A program made the position numbers and the translations under genes. Below are positions 10,486-23,795 of a stretch of 64,000 nt of DNA, in pieces. The DNA is from Trematomus loennbergii (taxonomy: Eukaryota; Chordata; Actinopteri; Perciformes; Nototheniidae), in assembly GCA_012861695.1 (NCBI GenBank), contig JAAOOA010000061.1, forward strand, positions 157,001-221,000. The letters are read 5' to 3'. Within the stretch, counting starts at the first letter, position 1, and each line of letters opens with the position of its first letter. The notes below the pieces were generated by a model. It had not been told where the DNA came from and searched no databases. It saw only the letters and a list, made by a program, of their open reading frames with translations.

Positions 10486-11214
10486 CTATAAAATGAAGAA
10501 AACATATCAATAAATAACACCGACCCAGAAGAATTATGCCACATGGCCTATTTCAGGTTACTCTCTTGAGAAAATTGTTTTGCACATTATCCTTTGCAAT
10601 GTTTGTTTTTTAACATTTTACATGCCAAACAAATAGAGTAGTGCAGGGATGAAGTATTTTTGTAGGCAGACCAGGAAGTTAGCATCTCCCTGTTTTCCTT
10701 GACAAAAGGCAAAAGCTAATGCTAGGCTATAGAGGAACTACCTCACGGCCACTTGACTTCATGTCAGCACCGGCAAGCTAAAGGCAGCTAATGTTAGGCG
10801 TGATGATGTTTTGTATTCACATTTAGCCATTTAGAAACCGCAGTTTTTATGACACGACTGGACATAAACCAGTGGGGATTTACTGACTTATTTCATGTCA
10901 TAGAACACAACATGAAAATCTCTTCAGCCTGTGTAACCACAGATCTTTTTTCAGGCATCTAACTAAAAAACATATTCAAAAACCTCATTGACTTTGAGAC
11001 AGAGAGAACAGGAAGTGCTTAAATGTTGACTAATTTCAAGTTTAAGACTAATTCCTGCACCACTGTTTTCCTCACAAGCTAATGATGTTTTAGCCTTCCA
11101 AAATGGCAACATTGCCCTATCAAAATGGAAAGACATGGCTTGACTGTGATGTGGTTGAACCCTGTGATGGCATGCCAGCGCTCCCCAGTATAACAGCAGA
11201 GTAATCTCTGTCAC

Positions 11215-11280
11215 CTCACTCGGCTGAGCTCAGCACCACCGATATAGACTCAGCTGTGATACCACCTCCATCAGGCTGCA
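11215..11280 (-). other. Candidate non-coding first exon of the obscurin-like gene
   Basis: Placed by its position about 30 nt downstream of a TATA-like motif and by a GAG|GTGACA donor (an alternative donor GTGAGG lies 5 nt away). The sequence is unique-looking, with CAGCTGAG, and has no long ORF. It is inferred; there is no transcript evidence. Confidence 0.35.
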
Positions 11281-11307
11281 TGCACTGAACTGAGGAGAAG
11301 GGGACGC

Positions 11308-11316
11308 TTATAAAAA
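11308..11316 (-). promoter_or_regulatory. TATA-like box, candidate promoter of the obscurin-like gene
   Basis: On the minus strand the sequence reads GTTTTTATAAGCG. It lies upstream of the candidate first exon and in the unique 5' flank of the gene. TATA-driven starts are common in striated-muscle genes. This is an inference from motif and position. Confidence 0.35.
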
Positions 11317-11564
11317 CAAACGAGAACTGCCAATCACACAACTGATTAATATTATGTGAGATCATCACAAACTGGCTCCTCCCACAATCATTACGAGGTT
11401 TTCTCTAAGAAGACATTCCTTCTCATCATAATGGCTACAATTACATAGCATAATGCATCACACAACGACACTTAATCTGCCAATCATTATCTACGTTTTC
11501 TCTAGAGGCCAAATCAGTTATATCTGTTGAGTATTTTCCAAGCATGTCATATGGGAAAATACCA

Positions 11565-11634
11565 TGCTTAGGGTTAGGGTTAGGGTTAGGGTTAGGGTTA
11601 GGGTTAGGCTTAGGGTTAGAGTTAGGGTTAGCGT
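11565..11634 (+). repeat. Interstitial telomere-like repeat (TTAGGG)n
   Basis: About eleven TTAGGG units. The first six or seven are perfect; the later ones have single changes (GGCTTA, AGAGTTA, TTAGCG). It sits alone in unique sequence about 250 bp upstream of the proposed obscurin-like promoter. Confidence 0.95.
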
Positions 11635-12739
11635 TAAAACTTTAACTTATTTTCCACTGACATAACATGTGATGGAAACTATCTTTTGGTCCTAAGAATG
11701 CAAACGAAGACAGAAAAACGACCAGAATATTGCAAGAATATGTCAGATCCTCTGCAGCGATGCACCCACCTTTAACTTGAGAAAGGTTCCTAGAAAGAAT
11801 AAATCCTTGCATGTTCTTGTTGCACAAAAACAAAACTCCATCACCAGAAAAAGAGGATAAAAACATCCAACATGGCAACAGACGTGTCCGAGGCTCGTCT
11901 TGTGTCTCACAAAGCTTTTAAGATTAACAACAAACGTTTAGCCAGAGGAGAGCGTGCCCAGGTTGGAGAGTCCCAGAGGCAGACAGCATAAAGCGCTTTC
12001 TCTTTTTTCTTGTGGTGATGGAGCGAAGTGCTGAACAGCTGACATATCTCTCCCCACATACTAACCTCCAAAATAGCCCTCCGTCAGTGTAAGGGCAAAG
12101 ATAGCTCTGGTTATAATGGTGTGAGGCAACTCATGTCCAGCATCAATGGAACTATCGTTAAACAATCAAAATGTATACAATAGGCTCAGTGAGTGTTGGA
12201 TGGTTTTCTACACAGAATTGATGAGTGACAAACAAGTCAGTGGTTCCCAATCTTTTTCATTAAGAGACCTTTTTCCTGCCATTAAGGGACATATTTGTTA
12301 TATTATTGTAAATGCATTACTAAAACATTGCAGAGCAATTATTAAATGTACAGTAAACCCAATGCTATGCATCAGGGGTACATTTTCAAGTTATTTTTTA
12401 TGAACATTTAATACAATATTTTATTCTAGGCTCTGTGAATAAAGCCTTTTGGGTTAAAGTGTTCAATATGTTAAGGTGTTTTTAAAAATCCTGTGAATTT
12501 ATATATATGTTTTAAATGTTTAAAGATAGCCAAACATTATTTTTAAGATTTCTTCACATTTACTTTTGATATTTCATTATTATTTATTACATTTATACAC
12601 ATTTGTTATTTTTATTAGTTTTTATTTTAATTTAATTTTTAATCTTTTTGTCTTTAACCTCTAAAAATCAAAAAGTCCTTGGAGCCAAGTTTGGGAACTA
12701 TCTATATAATGTGTAAAGTGTTAGTGTGTGATTATGGGT

Positions 12740-13260
12740 CTCACATATCCTCTTTTAAATACACCTAATTGGCATTCCCTTGTGAGGTAATTTACTGGTC
12801 CAGCAGCCATGCAGATATTAATTAATCTAGCGCCTCCAACTTGAAAATATTTTAGGGTGACGGGGTTTATTTAGCTTAAAATAAACAAGATTTAACATTG
12901 TGGGGTTTCCCCTCTCATCCAGACAGTGCACATCATTGTGTCCGCCTCAGTTTGACGGACAGTTCCATGTGCCCTCCTTAATCCAGTGAAACTCGACAGG
13001 ATAATCTCTCGGGGCACAAAAAACAACTTGTCGTCACTGAGAGAGGACGAAGGCCTGCAGAAGCAAAGCAGCTTTTTACAATTCTCCAGCAGGACACTCG
13101 TTACCGAGCTTTTAACAAGCTTCTTGGAGCCATGGAAGGAAATATTAAAAGGCCTTTATTGGGGAGGCCTCACCTTTCTTATTAGCCCTGACCAAGACCT
13201 ACGTTAGTCAGAACATGTTGGCCTTTAATCATTCAGACACCATCATAAAGGTGTTTTACT
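12740..13260. promoter_or_regulatory. Candidate conserved non-coding element
   Basis: A stretch of high-complexity unique sequence with no simple repeats and no convincing exon. It contains ATTAATTAAT, CATGCAGATATTAAT, GGCCTTTATTGGGGAGGCCT and several homeodomain-like cores. It lies between two divergent promoters. The short plus-strand ORF (12986-13207) has no family resemblance. This is inference from sequence texture only. Confidence 0.25.
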
Positions 13261-13774
13261 ATTTCCTTTCTCCTGGATACTTTAGTTGTAGAGCGGCTTC
13301 CTGTTCATCCTGTTTTTCCTAGAGCACCCAACAGGTCTTTCATCCAGGGTTGAGTTTACAGAGCAACAAGTTATCTTTATTTTGGTTTTATTTAAAACGT
13401 ATCTATAGTATGTAATAGATTTGTGCATATGCATTACAAACAGAACATGCTTTGCTTTAAAAAGCTTTTTTTATACGTTTATTTTTGTGAGTGAGACATG
13501 ACAATAGGCTACATTGGGTGCTAGGATTATGGGAACCAGTGCAATGCTATCTTCTGGGTCAGTTTACAAAATATGTCACCACTCTGTCTTTGGCATGAAT
13601 TAGTCAATTTGGACCAAAACAAACACTGCAACAGGTTATTCACAAAACCATATCTACACAGAGTACCTGATTGGGTGACATAAGGATTAACACACTTCTT
13701 CTCCCTGGCCTTCTAGTCAGAGCAGAGCATGACACCTGACTATTCCCTGTGTTTTTTTATATTTCTGTTGTAAA

Positions 13775-13885
13775 TTATTGTCTTTTATTGTGATTGTATA
13801 ATGTGTTTTTTACATGTGGCTCGACCAAAATCGCTTTTAAATGTGCTATATAAATAAAACTTGATTTGATTTGATTTGAACATGA
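13775..13885 (+). mobile_element. LINE (L2/CR1-type) 3' tail
   Basis: The sequence AAATGTGCTATATAAATAAA followed by CTTGATTTGATTTGATTTGA is the standard 3' end of fish L2-like LINEs, ending in a short (TTTGA)n tail. No coding part remains. Confidence 0.65.
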
Positions 13886-14974
13886 CAGAAATAAAAACAA
13901 ACAAAATATCCTACAGTTTATTAGTGAAGATGCAGGGCATTTATTACAGTATTTAAGAGTGATTATTAGTGTGGAGGAACCATAGGCAGGAGCATGTTTT
14001 AAGAGACAGAAGAAAAATGAATGAAAAAGAAGAAGAAACAATTCAGTTGTCCTGGGTGTAGTGCCAGTAAAACCCCCAGTTTATTTGTATTCCCAAATGT
14101 TGCTTGATGTTGAGGCAACCCCTCTGTAATTGCACTCCAATGCCTTTCATGCAAATCCAACTGTTATGTTCAAAATAGGAAAATGGTCGAAGGCACTATA
14201 GTGAAAAAACTTTAATTAGATGACTGACACAAACAGTCTTCATCAGGGCTGTTTTAACATTTATAAGTAGTATGTTTTTTAAATCTGATTAAATGCTTTT
14301 TAACTGTTTGCAAGAAGAGTGATATGGACCTTTTCTGTTCCTAACAATGTCTGAACTTCTGAGCACCTCAGACCTTTTTCTTTTTGAGGACGTCATGTCT
14401 TTTGAACTCAAACAGATGTAAGAAAAGGCCTAAAATCATCTCCCCCCCAAAAGACGTCCAACAGATCAACCTTATCTGGAGAAATGTGGGCCTCCTTGTG
14501 TGCAGCATCCTATTGATGGTACACACGGTCTAAAAATAGAGTAATGTTAAAGGCAATGTGAGGATGTGTTGAGTGATTTAGAAGTCGACAAAACAGCTGA
14601 ACAGTCCACCTAAGCCTCTGGATCCCTGTTTGGAACGACCCCCACCTCCTCCTGTGTGTCACATTTCCTCCGGTCCAGCTCTACACCTGACATATAGAAG
14701 AATATGTATCTGTTAAACACATACTGTATATTTATTCATCTGAATATGAGCCCAGATAACCCAGATGTTGTGTGTAACAGCATGCTGTTAGTTATGTGTT
14801 ATTTCTGTATACTTAAACATCAGAATAACATTACATGACCTTGAGTCAAGAAAATAAAGTGGACAGTCTTGGTATGTCTAATTACAGCACGTCCTTGTGT
14901 TTAATATCCCATCCTTTCTAAACAAGTGGCCTCACAGCATCATCTAGTGGGCCTCAGAGGTACTAATAATTTAA

Positions 14975-15325
14975 AGGGGCCTACTCTGTCATTTTCAGGT
15001 TCATATAAGTATTTAGTGCCTCTACTGTGACATGTCTCCATGCTTTAATGTTCAAAAGCTCTTTATTTTTCTCATACTGCCTGTGCTGCAGCACCTCTTT
15101 TCACCCTCTGTCTGAAACCAGAGCCCAGTCTGCTCTGATTGGTTAGCTGGCCGGCTCTGTTGTGATTGGTCAACAGCTCAGAGATGTCCCGCACTCAGCA
15201 CGTATAATGTGTTGGAGCGTTAGCCAATAGAAGCATGAGTGTGACATAGTGATGTCACCGTGTTATGGAAGTAAACAAAGGAGTCCAATGGAGGTGTTTC
15301 AGACGGGTATAGGGGACTGTGTCGG
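14975..15325 (+). mobile_element. TTAA-flanked element, family C, copy 1
   Basis: TTAA at 14971-14974 is followed by AGGGGCCTACTCTGTCATT. The body carries GAGCCCAGTCTGCTCTGATT, GTAAACAAAGGAGTCCAATG and GTGATGTCAC, shared with copies near 49985 and (reverse) 51018. The right end is truncated or diverged, so the end is approximate. Confidence 0.65.
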
Positions 15326-16073
15326 AGAGAAACTCTCTCCGAAGGGAACACAGGGATGTTAGCCTTTATACATGCACAAACACAGACTAAGGAAATGGAA
15401 AAGTGCTTGAAGCTTGAACATAGGTCGATATTTCCACATTATTAATGAGGTAAAAATGTTAGCATTGACTAAACACATAATCAAATGTGGAAGAACAATT
15501 GCAAGGTTTTACCATGGAAACATGGAAATGGAATATGATGCTGAGATTATGTTATCCATTCGAGCAGACTAAAGAAAACTCTTAGTAAGACGGTCACAAG
15601 ACAGGAGTTAACACCCGTTAATAATCAAGTGCGTCAGATATTTTAATAATACAAACCATTGTTCGAGGTTTTTGCCTCTTTTGTTCCGTCTCAGTGGATG
15701 ACAGGAAAGGAGGGACAATGGACACACTTTGAGGAATGGACTGTTAGATATTTGCGTGATATTGTCCTACTTTCCTTCTTGAGTTATGGCAACAACAAAA
15801 AAAGTTTTGAGAGGTCACACGTACCTTGACCTTTGCCAAACAAAAATCTCCTTCTGTCCAAGAGGATATTTGGGTCAAATTCCCTTTTCAAAAACATATT
15901 TTACTGAACAAAAGAGTTTGAAAAGGTGGAACATCAATTTTGTGTTTGTGTTCCACTCACATGAACTTCATGAACAAATATTTCAGATATTTCAGCTTTT
16001 TCAGATCCAGCCCACCTTTTCAAAGGTGTATGCATGTTTGTGTGTATGTGTGTGTGAGCCAAGTTTGTGTGTG

Positions 16074-16222
<149 letters not shown>

Positions 16223-16620
16223 AATTATTCACGTGTAAGCAGCTGTCTCATCTTCCAACAAAGTAATCTCCTGAAAAGCAACAAGTGGAGGAATTATTTA
16301 TCATCAAAGTGTTACTGACACTGAGCAGTCAGACAGAAACCTGCTGCTGCTTTATACTGAACACACACACACAACTGTCCTGCCTCACCTGCTGCTTCAG
16401 TCTGGTCTCCTCAGAATTACATTAACACAACTAAACATGACTAAACAGTGACATTTACTATTTAAAGGGAAACATATTTCTCCCAGTTTATGTTTGTTTT
16501 GATGAAGTTTCACAATACACTTCTAATCCGGTCCGCATAGGGAACGGTGAAGTGGATGGATGGATAAAAAACGCAGGACTTTAACCCAGGAAATGTCTAA
16601 TGTCTGTCCTGATATATTAC

Positions 16621-16807
16621 GGAGGCGTGTGGTGTAGTGGGTTGTCCGTAGGTGTTCGGATCTGGGGGTCACAGGTTCAAACCCCACTGCAGTCAGCATG
16701 TTTGTGTCCCTGGGCAAGACACTTCACCCCAAATTGCTCCTGTGGGGATTGCCCACAGTATTGAGTAAGTCGCTTTGGATAAAAGCGTCTAACAAGTAAC
16801 ATGTAAT
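16621..16807 (+). mobile_element. tRNA-derived SINE, copy 1
   Basis: An A-box-like GTGGTGTAGTGGGT and B-box CAGGTTCAAACCCC are followed by CACTTCACCCCAAATTGCTC and the tail GTCGCTTTGGATAAAAGCGT. It is the same family as the elements at 31864 and 38170, but its head differs most. Confidence 0.8.
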
Positions 16808-17398
16808 AATTATGCTGTTTACATGCTGCTGTGACATACAAATGTCCCATATTAGGCTTAATACATTTAATATAATATAATGCTATTTTTCAACATCAAT
16901 GTTGTTGCCAATTATTGACATATCACAAACAAATGCAATGTGTCTTTTAGGACCAACAATAAATACATTTCCTGGGTAATAAAGTTCAGTTTTTTATAAA
17001 CAGGTTTATTTAATGGGTTAAGATTGTGGAAATGAAAGAATATTTCGTAATTGTATTCAGGACTGACTGGCGAAAATAGTCAATCCAGTAAAGGTTGAAT
17101 AATATCAATAGTGAATATTTGTTGTCAACTAAGGACATTTTATCAGCATTTTTAGAATAAGATAAAGGGTTAAATGAAGTTTAAATTACAATTTACAGTG
17201 ATTAAAAAGAAGATTGACCTGGTATTTTCACATGGGACAGTTGGGACACCTTTGTAAACCCTTTATGTTTTCCTCGGGACAACGCCCACTTCGCCAGAAT
17301 TAAAACCCTGTCCGTTTTTCCTCCACGGAGACGCACATTTTTCCTAGACAATCTGATCGCTGGAATCTGTCTTTGTTGCTGCTCTTGCTGTCCAACAG

Positions 17399-17566
17399 CC
17401 AATCAGCGTTAGTATCCTGTTTGAAACGCCCACAAATATCGCTCACTGTCCAATCAGGGAGCTCCTTTACCCGAACGCCATTTTGTGGGTTTATAACAGC
17501 GATGGTCGGGTCTCCTGCTGGCGGCTGGTTGCTGGAACCTGTTGCTCCGCAGTTCCGTGTTGTGCA
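17399..17566 (+). promoter_or_regulatory. ptbp1: ptbp1 promoter and 5' UTR region
   Basis: Two CCAATCAG boxes (17399 and 17450, 51 bp apart) precede a TTTATAAC motif at about 17489 and a GC-rich leader ending at the ATG. CCAAT pairs suggest NF-Y. The transcription start is probably about 17500-17530 but cannot be fixed from sequence. Confidence 0.55.
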
Positions 17567-17574
17567 ATGGACGG
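17567..17574 (+). CDS. ptbp1: ptbp1 coding exon 1
   Basis: Only ATGGACGG is coding, ending in phase 2 at a GTGAGT donor. Mammalian PTBP1 also has a first coding exon that ends just after Met-Asp. Confidence 0.85.
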
Positions 17575-20500
17575 GTGAGTTCTCCAAGCGTCTTTACGTA
17601 CACACTCAGATAAAATGTACTTTCTGCCTGTTTTATTCACACCTGAGAGCCATAAGAAAAACATGTCGTCCACTAACGGTTGTCCAGAGAGCCGTTGGTG
17701 TTGTTGTTGTTCGCTTAACTGTCGATAAAGTTGTGTTTAAAGTGGTAAATAAGCAGGAGTTAGCATTAGCGTTAGCATCGGGACGGCCCATTCTCAAAAC
17801 CCTCCATTTCACCACCTACTTTTTAAATGGTGCTTTCGTTTACATGCAAACACACATTTATTTAGCACATAGCGTTATTCTTAGGATCTGATTTTGATGA
17901 ATAGGTTGTGGGAAGAATCACTAAGTTACAGTAACGTTACAGATTCACGATGTTCTCACGCCCACTGAGTGTTTTCACGATGCTGCCTCACCTAGAAAAG
18001 TGTAGATTCAGTGAAAAATAATGTAGTTTCATGTGTTAAAAGTGTGCCGATTTGAAGAGTACTCCCAGTTGATTCGTTTAAGGTGAACATATTATGTTTT
18101 TATAGGTTTGTTGTTGTGAGGATTAAGAATGCAAGTTAAAAATGACCATGTTTCAAATGGAGTTCAGTTGTATTTGCACTGTAACGAACGGAAGTAACTG
18201 GAACTCGGTGTAATTTAGACTGTAGGCCATTATAGCTTAACAGGGGTTTTGTTGCCAAGCAAATCCCCTTTTTTAATGAATATTTTATTAAAAACTTCAC
18301 TTTGAATGTTTCCAGTTGATTAGTTTTAGAGGTAAAGAGTCATATCCTGGCAGGTTTGTGGATTTGATGTTTTGAAAGATGGCTTTACAATGATAGCAAT
18401 GTCATTCGTTTTATTTGCTCAAAAGGGAAGGGGAGTATTATTATATATAGAGTCTATGGGTGTTTATAACGGTGTGTTTTTAGACTGGAGGCCTCAATTG
18501 AAGCTATTATTTGTGCTTTTTAAAGAAATAAAGTAGCTTCATTGGTTGCATGTTTGCCGCATTAGAAAGTGGTCTTAGTTTGACATGGTAGAGTATTTCC
18601 TTTATCGGTTTGCGGTTTTAAGGATTAACAGGAGAACTTTAAATCAACAGTATTTCATAAGTAGTAACCCTTGCTAAGATGTTAAACGGTGCAATTATGA
18701 TGAAATGCCTTCTGTCAAGCTTCATACTGCTTACATTGAGTTGTAAATCTGATTTGAAATGTTGTATTTTCACCTGGTGACACTGCAGGTCACCTAAGAC
18801 CGAACGGGTCTCAAACTCTATTGAGTTGTTGGCAAAGGGAGGAAACATGAGAACAATCCTGTTTGTCCTGCATGCGTTTGTTTTCCATTGACTACAATAG
18901 TATTGATCTAATTTGTTATTGACCTGAAGGAGTCAGTTGGCCACACTGAAGACAATAGTGTGGTGTCAACTGTTCTTTTGAGCTGTTAAATATAATAACG
19001 GTCATTTTAGCTGCAGATTGTGAGACTTTTGAGTTCCTGTTGTGAATATGTGTGCCTTGTCAGGGCTCATTCGTGCCCTGGGGGTCCTCTTCCAGCTGCT
19101 TTACAGTCTGTACAGTCAGCCAGCCCGACCAGCCGGTTTTTCATTATCTAACTGTCGAAGACATTTGATCAACTCTGTGCTTCAAGTATTCATGTCACAA
19201 TGGTATATGTATATGTCATAAATACGTGTACTTCACCTGAGTATTTCTGTTATGTGAGAAAATGGTAGTGTTCTTGGGATTGTAGTTCCTAACGTGTCCT
19301 TATTCTATTGATTCATATTTTTATTGTGAATTTTCCATTTTATTTACAATTTTTGGGCGGTACTTTTGTTTTCATCCCAGTTTTTTAGTCAAAAGTGACG
19401 CCTCTAAATGTCTTGTTTTTTCACTCAAAAACCCAAAGATATCCACCGTAATAAATTATACAACAGACAAGCGATAACGGATGTAAACAAGTTGATAGAC
19501 ATCTTAATTAGTCAATGGTTGCAGCTCTACTTCTTATTTTATGGTCTGAAATTGTAGGTCTATTAAAAGTGATACATTACACATCATTAAAAAAATAATT
19601 TCCCCTATTTTTATTGTCAAATTCTTCATGTAAACCAGTTGGTTCACATTCAAAAATAATTAATTAATGTCTACTGCACGGTGCTCATTTAAATCTGATA
19701 TCTGTTGTTTGTGTCACATGACCTCCTCATAATGTGCTCATGCAGACTCAGGCTCTTGATTTGTATATTTACTAAAGCAGCTACCGGAAGCTAGGAACAA
19801 ACCAGGAAATAAAACAAATGAAAAATGGCAGAGAGGAAATCTCTCCAGAATGATCAGGACATTACAGACTGGATCCTTATTTTTCAGCCTCTACATGAAA
19901 CAAGTTATTGTACTCCTCCACTACATATCTCTGGCTGCTGATAATTATTGTATCATATAAAAGTACACTTCAGTCAAAGAAGTATTTAAATCTTAGGACT
20001 TCGTCAGACTGAGTAGACCCTTTTGATACTACTAACTAATTACTAACACGTTGTCTACACTAGGTTGGTTTAAGGCATCTCCAAACGGCACAGTTCACGC
20101 CTTTTTAGCTTAATATTGTAAATACAGAGCAGTGAGTACAATGCGTTACTGCTCGACTCGTTCTTTTATCGTTAGGATTTTGTGTGGATAAGTACCTGGT
20201 ACTAATTATTGTGTATATTTGTTTGTGCAGATTCTTAGAAGATGAGGACATAGCTTGATTTATTCATTCACCGCACCTTTTTTTCAGATTTACGACCCGT
20301 GAGTCATTTGTGTAACATATTGACAGATTGATCCTGCAGCATCCTGCCCTGCAGCTGAAACCCTCTGCATGCTGTGTTGATGTTAAACGCTTTAAACTGG
20401 TGTGACCTCTGTGCTCAGTCTCTCCGTGGAGCTTTCTGAGGGTTTCATGTGAATGATATGATATTAACAGTTTTCTCACTTCTCATTCTGACCAGTTACA

Positions 20501-23500
20501 GCTGCAGTGTGATGCAACAGATCTGCACACATTCTTTCAAATGCTTTCAATATCAACTATTTGAAATATATCAGAAAACTCCCTTGAATCAGAAGCATTT
20601 TCAGGAATTTCATTTAATCCCAACCAAAACACGTGAGTTTTTAAGACTCTGAGCGAATGTTATCCCCCTGCTGCTTAGCCCCCTCTTAGATTTGTTGAAA
20701 TGACCTCACCTCAGAGTTTGTAGGTTTGGACAAACACATTTTAATATAGTGACATAAATCAATACACGCAGCTTGGTCCCTCGTAGAAAGAAAAGGATAA
20801 ATGGTAGCTGGTGGAAAGGGAAATATTTGGAGAATTATATTATGGAAAAAACTTGAATATTCTCAAGGGTTTAAATTGGTGAAGTTACTATTTAAAAAAA
20901 ATCATTTTTCTTAGAAACAAAACCTGGATATCGTCTAATATTATAAAGTGACACGTTGAAAAAATACCCAAAGAATAAAGTGGTAACATATAATCTAAAA
21001 TGTTAAAATCACAAACTTATGAAGTTGTAATGTTTTATTGTAAAGGAACCACCATTAATTGGCTCCATATTTTATTTCTTTACCTACATGCTCCTGATAC
21101 TCCATTGTACGGCTAAACAATCTGCAGATTCATTGACATTTGTTTGCAGTTTTGGCAGATGAAAGAAAATGTGATCTCTTAAATTCCGAGTTCCTACTCC
21201 CTGTATGATAACCCCCTCTGCGGCTCTGTATTATTATCATTATCTGAAGCAAGCTGCAGTCAGCTGGTGACCTGTCCTCTCTGCTGGGTCTCTCTCTCTC
21301 CTCAGGCTTTAACCTCATTTTAACTTTTTTTTTTTTGGCTTGTTGTTTTGAGTTTCTCTCCCTGCTGCTTCTAACACGCTGTCTTCTCTTTACAGCAGTG
21401 TCCACCAAGATTTAACAGTTGGTACTAAGGTAGGCACCTCTGCTTCCTCTTCCTCCCCCTCTCTTCCTCCTCCTCTTCCTCTTTGTTGGTTTGTGTTCTG
21501 CTGTGAAATGCTTCAATTTGATTTGCAGAATTTAAGGTCACTAACAAATCTCTTTTTTAATTATGATAGGTCTTAGTTGCATGAAAATGTCTCCCAACAG
21601 GAAACACTTATTCTAATATTTATTGTTTATTCATCAATTAATAGTCTAGTTTTTGGGAGTATGAAATGTCAGGAAATTGTGAAAATGTATGTTTTAGTAC
21701 TTTATTTAGATTATAACTTAATTTATAATATAGTTTCATTAGTACTGCCACTAACATGTTTTATGTACAGGTACAGGTTTTCGTTATTTCCTTTCACAAT
21801 AAAAGCCCTAGACACATGCGCGCTGCATTTCTAAACGTTAAAGGGGACTTAAGTCACTAATGGCGCTTTTCCACTGCAGCACGTAGCATGCTTTAAGTGG
21901 CTTTTTTTGCGTTTCCACTAGGGGTAGTTCCGGCTCAGGGCTGCTTTTTCACCTTTTTTCTGGCCCTCCAAAATCGAGGTTCTTACCGGGCCAACAACCG
22001 GGCTGAATATGCTAAACTAGTGACGTAAACACTCTCGACTGCTGAATGGTCAGAGAGAATTGCTGGCAAGGGGGCTACAACAAAATGAACATATTTGACC
22101 GTGATTTAATTGTAATACACGTTTCAAAATGATGCCGAAGTAACAACATACTGATACCGGTTAGTAAAAACCATGAATTAATGCTTTGACAAGTCTGCAG
22201 ACAGACGGCAGGGGAAAAACCTTTTAAAATGCGTGTTTTCTGAATGGAGATCTAAGCTAACGTTGTATATGCTCCGACCGTCCACACTCACAACAACGGC
22301 CTATACAGACATAAATAAAGCAGCGACTGTATTCACCATGACACAGGCAGTCTGTGGTTTGTACTTGTTTAACTTTTGTCTAGTTTCTGAACATATATGA
22401 GGAGCTGTGAGCTCTGAGTGCTAACAGCTAACGGCTGATGTTTTGGTTTTGTGGTTCGCATTGAAGATGACGTCACAGCAGTTTTACGCAGCGTCGCTCT
22501 GCCTGCACTGCGTTACTATAGTTACTACCCTGTTACTAAACTGTAATGGAAACACACCATAAAGTGTGCCTGGCCTAACAAGGCCTAACCATACCGTACT
22601 AAGCCGTGCTAGGTCCTGCAGTGGAAAAGCGCCATAAGATAATTTGGCTAAAAGGCAAAAGTAGTCCTCTAGAAAATCTTACTTTTAAAAATAATATGTT
22701 TTTTTTTTTTGTACATTTCCTTCTATTTATAACCTTATTATTTTCATTTTATAAATGACTTCATAGCCATATTTAATTCATACACTTATTCATAATATAT
22801 TGATATTAAATAAGACTTCTTTAAGAGAGGTGTTTATTTACGAGTGTTTATTTCCGAGTGTTTGCACAAAGCACTCTGCTTCCCCTTGTCCTTCTCTTTT
22901 GTATGCAGGCTGTAAATACAGGTTTTTGTTATTACCTTTCACAATAAAAGCCTGTGACACATACTCTGCATCAGTAAATATGAAGGGGAACTTATATTTA
23001 GCTGAAGTAGTAGTTCTTTTGAAAAACATCCCCTTTTTTAAATTAATGTACAATTGCTTCTTTTGTAACCTCATTATTTTTTATTCCATGATTTAATTCA
23101 TAGCCACATTTATTCATTTACTTGACTTATTTCATTATGTAATATTATTAAATGAGATTTGTAAGCTCAGCCCTAACATGCATTTGTTTTGGCTCTGGGA
23201 AAGATTAGTTCATTGTCTCTGTATTGATCTTGAAAAACATTAAATATCAGGGTGTCCGCGGGGTCTTAAGAAGTATTAAAAGTTGATAATCAATTTATCA
23301 AAAAAGTATTAAAGGGCATTTTCCAAGGTATTACATTGTGTAGCTTGTTTCCAATAAGTATATAAATGGTCCAAAGAGGTTGTATTCTACAGTCTGCCTG
23401 AATGTAATCATTGCGTAGGTGTGTAGTGTGATTCTGTGTAGTTTATTTATGGCATCCCGTTGGATGTGACGTCATCTGAACAGGACATCGCACGCTCACT

Positions 23501-23760
23501 GCTTGATAGCGCGCGAAGGTCCGTTACGCCGGTTGTTAACCAACATCGTTATGGGGAAATGCAAGTCTGCGTCCAAATGGTTGGAAGATAAGGAGGAAGG
23601 ACAATCAATACTGAATATAGTCAATGTGAGGTAAAGTGTGTCGCCAAGGTAACCGGTTAGAACTCAAAGTGGCGATGAGGTCTTAAAATGTATGGAAAGG
23701 GTCTTAAAAAAGGTCTTAAAGGATTACATTTGACTTCAGGTTTCCTGCATATACCCTGAA

Positions 23761-23795
<35 letters not shown>

